From contig NC_053037.3 in NCBI RefSeq assembly GCF_002575655.3, forward strand, positions 567,464,880 through 567,528,879: DNA of 64,000 nucleotides, read 5' to 3'. This document shows, one piece after another, positions 22,101 through 31,265 of the stretch (positions are counted from its first letter, which is position 1; the number at the start of each line of letters is the position of its first letter). Below the pieces are notes generated by a model. That model was not told the DNA's origin. It ran no database searches and saw only the letters and a program-made list of their open reading frames with translations. A program made the translations under genes and the position numbers. The stretch comes from Aegilops tauschii subsp. strangulata (taxonomy: Eukaryota > Streptophyta > Magnoliopsida > Poales > Poaceae).

Positions 22101-22865
22101 GGCGAGCTCGGAGAGGTCGTTGTAGTGGCTCCGAGCTTCGACGGAGAGGCGGAGGGGGTGTAGTCGAGGGCGGCGACGTCGTACGACACGGCGAGGTGGC
22201 GAGTGGGGCACGGTGGCCGCGTGAACGACGGGAACGGCGGCGAGCGCGTCGGGCGTGGGGCAGAGGAGAGCGGCGCGGATCCGGGGGAGGGAAGAGGGAG
22301 GCGCGGGGGCCGAGAGGGAGAGCGGGGTGAGTGGGAGGGAGGCCCGAGGAGGCGGGGGAGCTGGCGACCTTATCCCCTCCGGCGTCGGTGCCGGCGAGGG
22401 GGTCGGGCGGCAGCGCGCCCCTGTTCCGACCCGGTCGGGGGAACAGGGAAGGGGCGAGGGAGGAGGTGGGCTGGGCCGAGGGCGCGGCTGCGGCCCAGTT
22501 TGGGCCGGGGGGGCAGTGGGGGGGAAGCGGGCCTTTTTCCCCCCTTTTTTTTCTTTTTCTCTGCCTGGGTTCTGTTTTCTGTTTTCTCTTTATTTGCTTA
22601 TTCCCTTTTCTGTTTTATTTCATTTAAAGTATTTAGGCATTTTATAAATAGGAGTTTTCTCCACCATAATTGCCAGTGTATTATTTAGCACCCACAGAAC
22701 ATTTTTGTTTGAGTTTTGGAAACTTTTATTTTTCACTTTAATTATATTTGAAGTTTGAACTAGGAGTTTGACAGGGGTGTGGTTCAAATGTGATCAAGCC
22801 CTGTTTAGCAACATGATTAGCTTAATCACAGGGGGTTACTGTAGCATGATTCTCAGGGTGTTACA
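19142..22865 (-). repeat. 5' LTR of T
   Basis: The LTR is 3724 bp and almost identical to the copy at 9565-13294. It starts TGTAACACCCTGAGAATCAT on the minus strand at 22865 and ends ...GGCGTCACA at 19142, next to the primer-binding site. Transcription of T should start in this copy. A TATTTATAAA sequence about 220 bp in is a possible TATA box, but I cannot be sure of it. Confidence 0.9.
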
Positions 22866-23080
22866 GACACGAGCACGTGCAAGAGCTCTCGAAACCTAGG
22901 TGACATCACTCCTCTCACAACTCCACTACGATGCACATTAGACATGGTTACTACCTCAAACGGAGACACTTTCCATACTCAGGTACCTGGGATATAGCCA
23001 TGGAGAATCTAAGGAGTAAGGCGGATCGGAAGGAGAAGATGGACGCGAAGATGAAAGAGAAGAAGGGCAAGACAACCGAA

Positions 23081-23398
23081 GCCCGGATGATCCGGACAGT
23101 CGTCCGAACAATCCGGCCCCAGCCCGGACGATCCGGACCCCGGCCGGGACGATCCGGACCCCGGCCGGGACGATCCGGCTACAGCACCCGAAGGCAACAG
23201 CAGCCCCCTCCACGAAGCCGGATCATCCGGACCCCGTCCCGGATCATCCGGACATACCCGGACGTCCGGACCAGGACCCGGACATCCGGACCACCCGCAG
23301 CGCCCCCGACACAGCCGGACCATCCGAACGCCGACCCGGATCATCCGGACCGCCGAAGCCCGGATCATCCGGACCCACATCCGGATCATCCGGACTGC
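23081..23398. repeat. CCGGAT-N-ATCCGG palindrome array in the D LTR
   Basis: About a dozen copies of a 13-base near-palindrome (CCGGATCATCCGG and variants such as GGACGATCCGG) occur with spacing of 14-35 bp; three adjacent copies near 23122-23180 have a 21 bp period. The array lies about 50-365 bp upstream of the TATA box, in the U3 enhancer position. Four more copies are in the leader of D at 48721-48797. Confidence 0.8.
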
Positions 23399-23446
23399 GT
23401 GCATGATGTTGGGCCGAGGCCCATGTACCCCTTCGCCCCCAACTTC

Positions 23447-23454
23447 TATATAAA
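23447..23454 (+). promoter_or_regulatory. TATA box of the D LTR
   Basis: TATATAAA lies 370 bp before the LTR end, just downstream of the palindrome array, followed by an R/U5-like region. Confidence 0.7.
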
Positions 23455-23826
23455 CGACTCCACCACCTCTTTTCTAGGGTTAGAAAAGGATTAGCTCATT
23501 TTTGTGTGAGAGCTTTGCTCATCCACTTGGTTACCTTCTCCTCGGATATCGCGCCTCCTCGGAGAAGATCCCCCAAGCGGATTCAAGACCCCATCACGGG
23601 AAGAACCTCAAGACCTCCTCACGGAGAAGATCGTGCTACTTGTATCGTCCCTAGTTGATCGTGGATCGTGTATCTCTTTGTGTTTCGAGGATCTAGCATA
23701 TGTGTGACTGAATCTTGTTGGTTGAGTGATTTCTCTCGTGTTTCCCTCTCGTGTTCTTCGTGTTCTTAGTGGAATCCGCTCCAATCGTGAAAGATCGGGC
23801 CACTAGGGTTCTACCCTACATCATCT

Positions 23827-23841
23827 TGGTATCATGAGCCA
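23827..23841 (+). other. primer-binding site of D
   Basis: TGGTATCATGAGCCA follows the LTR end by three bases. It resembles the initiator-Met tRNA site TGGTATCAGAGC with one extra T. Its last five bases (AGCCA) are the target duplicated by element B2. Confidence 0.7.
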
Positions 23842-23946
23842 TGATACGTCTCCAACGTATCTATAATTTTTGATTGTTCCATGCTATATTATATTATATT
23901 CTGTTTTGGATGTTTAACGGGCTTATTTATACACTTTTATATTATT
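23842..23946 (+). repeat. start of the B2 5' LTR
   Basis: This 105 bp piece begins TGATACGTCTCC. It carries the variant GATGTTTAACGGGCTTATTTA shared with the B2 3' LTR (46850 onward) and not with the B1 LTR at 31266 (GACATTAATGGGCTTTATTA). That assigns it to B2 and shows where the original 5' LTR was broken. Confidence 0.75.
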
Positions 23947-24220
23947 CTGCGCCTCTTTCGATCTGTATCCCAGTTTGTGCTAGCCTTCTTAAGGCAAACT
24001 TGTTTAACTTATGTCTGTACTCAGATATTGTTGCTTCCGCTGACTCGTCTATGATCGAGCACTTGTATTCGAGCCCTCGAGGCCCTTGGCTTGTATTATG
24101 ATGGTTGTATGACTTATTTATGTTTTTAGAGTTGTGTTGTGATATCTTCCCGTGAGTCCCTGATCTTGATCGTACACGTTTGCGTGCATGATTAGTGTAC
24201 GATTGAATCGGGGCGTCACA
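23947..24220 (+). mobile_element. truncated T-family LTR (3' end) on plus strand
   Basis: About 274 bp match the reverse complement of the T LTR end (9565-9835), through GATATCTTCCCGTGAGTCCCTG to the terminal GCGTCACA, with scattered differences. Only the 3' end of the LTR is kept; the left side is lost at the 23946/23947 junction. Confidence 0.8.
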
Positions 24221-25731
24221 AGCCCGGTGCCAGTTCCTGTTTTTCCCTTTTTTCAGTGTTTCGAAGAAAAGGAATATCAAACGGAGTCGAAACGGAATGA
24301 AACCTTCTGGAGAAGTTATTTTTGGAAGGAAAGCAACCCGGGAGACTTGGAGTGCACGTCAGGAAAGCAACGAGGGAGGCACGAGGCAGGGGGGCGCGCC
24401 CACCGCCCTCATGGCTCCCCTGACGTATTTCTTCATCCTATATATACCCATATACCCTAAAACCCTCGGGGAATAGAAGAGATCGGGAGTTCCGCCGCCG
24501 CAAGCCTCTGTAGCCACCAAAAACCAATCGGGACCCTGTTCCGGCACCCTGCCGGAGGGGGGGAACCCTCACCGGTGGCCATCTTCATCATCCCGGCGCT
24601 CTCCATGACGAGGAGGTAGTAGTTCACCCTCGGGGCTGAGGGTATGTACCAGTAGCTATGTGTTTGATCTCTCTCTCTCTCTCATGTTCTTGATTTGGCA
24701 CGATCTTGATGTATCGCGAGCTTTGCTATTATAGTTGGATCTTATGATGTTTCTCCCCCTCTACTCTCTTGTAATGGATTGAGTATTCCCTTTGAAGTTA
24801 CCTTATCGGATGGAATCTTTAAGGATTTGAGAACACTTGATGTATGTCTTGCGTGGGATACCCGTGGTGACAATGGGGTATTCTATTGATCCACTTGATG
24901 TATGTTTTGGTGATCAACTTGCGGGTTCCGCCCATGAACCTATGCATAGGGGTTGGCACACGTTTTCGTCTTGACTCTCCGGTAGAAACTTTGGGGCACT
25001 CTTTGAGGTTCTATGTGTTGGTTGAATAGATGAATCTGAGATTGTGTGATGCATATCGTATAATCATACCCACGGATACTTGAGGTGACATTGGAGTATC
25101 TAGGTGACATTAGGGTTTTGGTTGATGTGTGTCTTAAGGTGTTATTTTACTACAAACTCTAGGGCTGTTTGTGACACTTATAGGAATAGCCCAATGGATT
25201 GATCGGAAAGAATAACTTTGAGGTGGTTTCGTACCCTACCATAATCTCTTCGTTTGTTCTCCGCTATTAGTGACTTTGGAGTGACTCTTTGTTGCATGTT
25301 GAGGGATAGTGATATGATCCAATTATGTTATTATTGTTGAGAGAACTTGCACTAGTGAAATTATGAACCCTAGGCCTTGTTTCCTAGCACTGCAATACCG
25401 TTTACGCTTACTTTTATCAATAGTTACCTTGCTATTTTATATTTTCAGATTACAAAAACCTATATCTACCATCCATATTGCACTTGTATCACCATCTCTT
25501 CGCCGAACTAGTGCACCTATACAATTTACCATTGTCTTGGGTGTGTTGGGGACACAAGAGACTCTTTGTTATTTGGTTGCAGGATTGTTTGAGAGAGACC
25601 ATCTTCATCCTACGCCTCCCACGGATTGATAAACCTTAGGTCATCCACTTGAGGGAAATTTGCTACTGTCCTACAAACCTCTGCACTTGGAGGCCCAACA
25701 ACGTCTACAAGAAGAAGGTTGCGTAGTAGAC
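24221..25731 (+). mobile_element. truncated A-family LTR
   Basis: It is collinear with solo LTR A (50005 onward and 60680-61114) from GCCAGTT(T/C)CTG to the terminal GTAGTAGACATCA. Its first ~130 bp are missing. It includes the CTCTCTCTCTC microsatellite and the GGCCATCTTCATCATCCCGG block. The 88-codon ORF at 25363-25629 lies entirely in this LTR and recurs at 60742; I regard it as non-coding. Confidence 0.85.
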
Positions 25732-26869
25732 ATCAAGATCCCATCTTGGGGCCTTTTCCGGAGCTCCGCCGGAGGGGGCATCGATCACGGAGGGCTTCTA
25801 CATCAACACCATAGCCTCTCTGATGATGTGTGAGTAGTTTACCTCAGACCTTCGGGTCCATAGTTATTAGGTAGATGGCTTCTTCTCTCTTTTTGGATCT
25901 CAATACAATGTTCCCCCCTCTCTTGTGGAGATCTATTCGATGTAATCTTCTTTTGAGGTGTGTTTGTTGAGACCGATGAATTGTGGGTTTATGATCAAGT
26001 TTATCTATGAACAATATTTGAATCTCCTCTGAATTCTTTTATGTATGATTGGTTATCTTTGCAAGTCTCATCGAATTATCAGTTTGGTTTGGCCTACTAG
26101 ATTGATCTTTCTTGCAATGGGAGAAGTGCTTAGCTTTGGGTTCAATCTTGCGGTGTCCTTTCCCAGTGACAGTAGGGGTAGCAAGGCACGTATTGTATTG
26201 TTGCCATCGAGGATAACAAGATGGGGTTTATATCATATTGCATGAGTTTATCCCTCTACATCATGTCATCTTGCTTAAAGCGTTACTCTGTTCTTATTAA
26301 CTTAATACTCTAGATGCATGCTGGATAGCGGTCGATGTGTGGAGTAATAGTAGTAGATGCAGGCAGGAGTCGGTCTACTTGTCTCGGACGTGATGCCTAT
26401 ATACATGATCATACCTAGATATTCCCATAACTATGCTCAATTCTGTCAATTGCTCAACAGTAATTTGTTCACCCACCGTAATACTTATGCTCTCGAGAGA
26501 AGCCTCTAGTGAAACCTATGGCCCCCGGGTCTATTTTCCACCCTATTAATCTTCCAACACTTAGCTATTTTTATTACCTTTTATTTTACTTTGCATCTTT
26601 ATCATAAAAATACCAAAAATATTATCTTATCATATCTATTAGATCTCACTCTCGTAAGTGACCGTGAAGGGATAGACAACCCCTTTATTGTGTTGGTTGC
26701 GAGGATTTATCTGTTTGTGTAGGTGCGAGGGACTCGTGCATGGTCTCCTACTGGATTGATACGTTGGTTCTCAAAAACTGAGGGAAATACTTCCGCTACT
26801 TTGCTGCATCACCCTTTCCTCTTCAAGGGAAAACCAACGCAGTGCTCAAGAGGTAGCAAGAAGGATTTC

Positions 26870-26887
26870 TGGCGCCGTTGCCGAGGA
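26870..26887 (+). other. primer-binding site of B1 (tRNA-Asp type)
   Basis: TGGCGCCGTTGCCGAGGA lies 11 bases after the LTR end, matching the site used by Athila-lineage elements, with one difference from the copy at 32999. Confidence 0.85.
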
Positions 26888-27047
26888 GTCTACGCAAAAG
26901 TCAACATACCAAGTACCCATCACAAACCCTTATCTCCCGCATTACATTATATGCCATTTGCCTCTCGTTTTCCTCTCCCCCACTTCACCCTTGCCGTTTT
27001 ATTCGCCCTCTCTTTTCCGTTCACCTCTTTTTCGCTTGCTTGTCTCA

Positions 27048-28191
27048 ATGGCCCTACCTAGATTTGGCGATCTTCACCTTAAAAGGTTAGAAGAGATCGA
27101 AAGCAACGTCAGGAGTTTTATGGTCTTACAATTTGAGCATAATAATTTCTTCAGAAACGAGCTTAAGGAACAAAAAAGCTTTATGAGTTATATGAATAAA
27201 GAGCTCGATGATATGTCCAAAGAATTTGATGGTTTGAAATCTCAGATTGCTCATCTTGAAAAGTTAATAGCTGAAGTTTCGGATAAGCAGGCCACCTTAG
27301 TTAATAAGATGGCCGCTAAGCCGGAATTTTTTTTGGAAAATAAAGATGAATATCTAAAAGTTATTGATGTGTCCCCAATTAAATATTTGTTTTGCAATAT
27401 GAATCTTGATAATGATGGACTGAGTATGATCCACCTTTACCTAGAAGGCGTTCCAAAAATTCGGAGTTTTTAGATCTTGATGCAAAAATTGGTAAAAGTG
27501 GGATTGAAGAGATCAAAACTTTAGATACTAATGAACCCACCATTTTGGATTTCAAGGAATTTAATTATGATAATTTCTCTTTGATAGATTGTATTTCCTT
27601 GTTGCAATCCGTGCTAAATTCTCCACATGCTTATAGTCAACATAAAGCTTTTACTACACATATCGTTGATGCTTTGATGCAATCTTATGAAGAAAAACTT
27701 GAGTTGGAAGAGTCTATCCCTAGAAAACTTTATGATGAGTGGGAACCTACTATTAAAATTAAAATTAAAGATCATGAATGCTATGCTTTGTGTGATTTGG
27801 GTGCTAGTGTTTCCATGATTCCAAAGACTTTGTGCGATTTGCTAGGTTTCCGTGATTTGATGATTGCTCTTTAAACTTGCACCTTGCGGATTCCACCATT
27901 AAGAAACCTATGGGAAGAATTAATGATGTTCTTATTATTGCAAATAGGAATTATGTGCCTATAGATTTTATTGTTCTTGATATAGATTGCAATCCTTCAT
28001 GTCCTATTATCCTTGGTAGACCTTTCCTTAGAACGATTGGTGCAATTATTGATATGAAGGAAGGGAATATTAGATTCCAATTTCCATTAAGGAAAGGCAT
28101 GGAACACTTCCCTAGAAAGAAAATAAAATTACCTTATAAATCTATTATGAGAGTCACTTATGGATTGCCTACCAAAGATGGCAATACCTAG
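27048..28191 (+). pseudogene. B1 coiled-coil ORF joined to a frameshifted retropepsin
   Basis: The leader is nearly identical to that of B2 up to the start codon, but the gag domain of B2 is missing. Instead ATG 27048 (MALPRFGDLHLKRLEEIES) opens a segment of about 90 residues with heptad-like Leu, Ile and Lys/Glu spacing (ELDDMSKEFDGLKSQIAHLEKLI), which reads as a coiled coil. After about residue 105 the frame rejoins the B2-type sequence (YLKVIDVSPIKYLFCNMN) and then shifts near 27420 and again near 27860. The retropepsin core CDLGASVSMIPKTL (27794 region) and ILGRPFL are preserved. The copy is dead as a polyprotein, but the first 142 codons remain open. Confidence 0.8.
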
Positions 28192-28915
28192 ATCTATCCT
28201 TGCTTTTATGCCTAGCTAGGGGCGTTAAACGATAGCGCTTGTTGGGAGGCAACCCAATTTTATTTTTAATTTTTCGCTTTTAGCTTCTGTTTAGGAATAA
28301 ATATTTTATCTAGCCTCTTGTTAGATGTGTTTATTTGTTTTCATTAGTGTTTGTGCCAAGTTTAACCTATAGGATCTTCTTGGATGATAGTTATTTGATC
28401 TTGCTGAAAATTGCACAAACTTTCTGTTCACGAAAATATTTGTTAAAAATCACCAGAACGGGATAAAATATTGATTCCAATTGTTACTGATCAATAAACA
28501 AATTTTCTAGGTCGTCCTATTTGGGCTGAAATTTTGGAGTTCCAGAAGTTTGCGTTAGTTACAGATTACTACAGCCTGTTCTGTTTTTGACAGATTCTGT
28601 TTTTCGTGTGTTGTTTGCTTATTTTGATGAATCTATGGCTAGTAAAATAGTTTATAAACCATAGAGAAGTTGGAATACATTAGGTTTAACACCAATATAA
28701 ATAAATAATGAGTTCATTACAGTACCATGAACTGGTGTTTTGTTTTCTTTCGCTAACGGAGCTCACGAGATTTTCTGTTAAGTTTTGTGTTGTGAAGTTT
28801 TCAAGTTTTGGGTAAAAGATTTGATGGATTATGGAACAAGGAGTAGCAAGAGCCTAAGCTTGGGGATGCCCATGGCACCCCAAGATAATCTAAGGACACC
28901 AAAAATCCAAAGCTT

Positions 28916-28939
28916 GGGGATGCCCCGGAAGGCATCCCC
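28916..28939 (+). other. conserved hairpin in the B1 3' region
   Basis: GGGGATGCC and GGCATCCCC form a perfect 9 bp stem around the loop CCGGAA. The same hairpin, including the loop, is at 36016-36039 in B2 although the surroundings differ at several positions. Confidence 0.75.
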
Positions 28940-30813
28940 TCTTTCGTCTACTTCCATCGGTAACTTTACTTGGAGCTATATTTTTATTCACCACATGATA
29001 TGTGTTTTGCTTGGAGCGTCTTGTATTATTTGAGTCTTTGCTTTTTAGTTTACCACAATCATATTTTCTGGACACACCTTTTGAGAGAGACACACTTGAT
29101 TCGAAAATTATTAGAATACTCTATGTGCTTCACTTATATCTTTTGAGTTATATAGTTTTTGCTCTAGTGCTTCACTTATATCTTTTAGAGCACGGTGGTG
29201 ATTTTGTTTTATAGAAACTATTGTTCTCTCATGCTTCACTTAGATTATTTTGAGAGTCCTACAAAACAGCATGCTAGTTTTCTTTGACAATGATAGGCAT
29301 TCAAGATTAGTAAAAAAAATCTTATGAGTGTGTTGAATATTATGAGAAGTTTGATACTAGATAATTGTTTTGAGATATGAAGATCGTGATATTAGAGTCA
29401 TGCTAGTTGAGTAGTTTTGAATTTGAGAAATACTTGTGTTAAAGTTTGTGATTCCCGTAGCATGCACGTATGGTGAACCGTTATGTGATGAAGTCGGAGC
29501 ATGATTTATTTATTGATTGTCTTCCTTATGAGTGGCGGTCGGGGACGAGCGATGGTCTTTTCCTACCAATCTATCCCCCTAGGAGCATGCGCGTAATACT
29601 TTGCTTTTATAACTTGTAGATTTTTGCAATAAGTATATGAGTTCTTTATGACTAATGTTGAGTCCATGGATTATACGCACTTTTCCTCCTTCCACCATTG
29701 CTAGCCTCTCTAATGCCGCGCACGTTTCGCCGGTATCATACACCCACCATATACCTTCCTCAAAACAGCCACCATACCTACCTATCATGGCATTTCCATA
29801 GCCATTCCGAGATATATTGCCATGCAACTTACCACCGTTTCATTTATTATGACACGCTCCATCATTGTCATATTGCTTCGCATGATCATGTAACTGACAT
29901 CGTATTTGTGGCAAAGCCACCGTTCATAATTATTTCATACATGTCACTATTGATTCATTGCATATCCCGGTACACCGCCGGAGTCATTCACATAGAGTCA
30001 TATTTTGTTCTAAGTATTGAGTTGTAATTGTTGAATTGTAAGTAGATAAAAGTTTGATGATCATCATTTTTTTAGAGCATTGTCCCAAGTGAGGAAAGGA
30101 TGATGGAGACTATGATTCCCCCACAAGTCGGGAGGAAACTCCGGAAGAAAAAAAAGAGAGGCCATAAAAAAAGAGAAGAAAAGGCCCAAATAAAAAAATG
30201 AGAGAAAAAGGGAGAAGGGACAATGTTACTATCCTTTTACCACACTTGTGCTTCAAAGTAGCACCATGATCTTCATGATAGAGAGTCTCCTATGATATCA
30301 CTTTCATATACTAGTTGGGAATTTTTTCCTTATAGAACTTGGCTTGTATATTCCAATGATGGGCTTCCTCAAAATGCCCTAGGTCTTCGTGAGCAAGCAA
30401 GTTGGATGCACACCCACTTAGTTCCTTTTGTTGAGCTTTCATATACTTATAGCTCTAAGTGCATCCGTTGCATGGCAATCCCTACTCACTCACATTGATA
30501 TCTATTAATGGGCATCTCCATAGCCCGTTGATACGCCTAGTTGATGTGAGACTATCTTCTCCCTTTTTTGTCTTCTCCACAACCACCATTCTATTCCACA
30601 TATAGTGATATGTCCATGGCTCACACTCATGTATTGCGTGGAGATTGAAAAAGTTTGAGAACACTAAAATTATGAAACAATTGCTTGGCTTGTCATCGGG
30701 GTTGTGCATGATTTAAATATTTTGTGTGGTGAAGATAGAGCATAGCCAGACTATATGATTTTGTAGGGATAACTTTCTTTGGCCATGTTATTTTGAGAAG
30801 ACATAATTGCTTA

Positions 30814-31072
30814 CTCCCTCCTTCCGTGAATAAGTGTACATCTAGCTTTTGTCTTAAGTCAAAGTTTGGAAACTTTGACCAACTTTATAGGAAAAAGTAG
30901 CAGCATTTATGGCACTAAATTAGTATCACTAGATTCATTTTAAAATGTATTTTCGTAATATACAAATTTGATGTCATATATACTACTACTCTTTTCTAAA
31001 AAGTTGGTCAAAATTATAAAACTTTGACATAGGAAAAACGGTAGAAGTACACTTATTCACGGACGGAGGGAG
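30814..31072. mobile_element. Stowaway-type MITE
   Basis: The 259 bp element has 26-base inverted ends (CTCCCTCC(T/G)TCCGTGAATAAGTGTAC), an AT-rich interior and TA on both sides. The matching place in B2 (near 46655, GCTTAGTTAGTATG) is empty, which proves insertion after B1 and B2 diverged. Confidence 0.92.
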
Positions 31073-31265
31073 TAGCTAGTATGCTTGAAGTATTATTATT
31101 ATTATGTCAATATTAAACTTTTGTCTTGAATCTTTCGGATCTGAATATTCATACCACAATTAAGAGAATTACATTGAAATTATGCCAAGTAGCATTCCAC
31201 ATCAAAAATTCTGTTTTTATCATTTACCTACTCGAGGACGAGCAGGAATTAAGCTTGGGGATGCA

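Larger units (their letters stand above)
9565..22865 (-). mobile_element. complete Tekay-like chromovirus T
   Basis: This 13,301 bp gypsy element lies on the minus strand. Its two LTRs (19142-22865 as 5', 9565-13294 as 3') have TG...CA ends and differ at roughly 18 positions plus a few length changes in G runs, by eye. GACAC stands on both sides (9560-9564 and 22866-22870), a perfect 5 bp target duplication. Internal parts in order: initiator-Met primer site, an extra ORF, a gag-pol ORF with chromodomain, and a polypurine tract. Everything needed for movement appears intact, so it is potentially autonomous and inserted recently, into the LTR of D. Confidence 0.93.
9491..23823 (+). repeat. 5' LTR of D, split by T
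   Basis: The two halves (9491-9564 and 22871-23823) give about 1.03 kb with TG...CA ends (TGATGCGGAG... CCCTACATCA). The right half holds a palindrome array, a TATA box and an R-U5-like stretch rich in GAAGATC and CTCCTCGG, then the primer site follows at 23827. Confidence 0.7.
28192..31265 (+). other. B1 3' non-coding region
   Basis: About 3.1 kb without a credible gene lies between the protease stop and the 3' LTR. It contains two internal copies of the polypurine motif AAGCTTGGGGATGC (28856 and, lacking the first A, 28912), a 9 bp stem hairpin at 28916-28939, a MITE at 30814-31072 and a terminal polypurine tract at 31251-31265. Short ORFs here (for example 28785-29033) also occur in B2 but drift freely, so I do not call them genes. 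Confidence 0.7.

Noticed and set aside
23081..23398. CRISPR-like array
   Set aside because: Spacing is irregular, the units are palindromic and related to the spacers, and this is plant DNA inside an LTR.
22931..23494. 187-codon ORF with Pro/Arg/Asp-rich repeats
   Set aside because: It is the translation of the CCGGAT palindrome array in the D LTR and crosses the TATA box; the other frames are open as well.
25363..25629. 88-codon ORF, also found at 60742-61008
   Set aside because: Both copies lie in A-family LTRs with frame-neutral changes; LTR sequence, not a gene.
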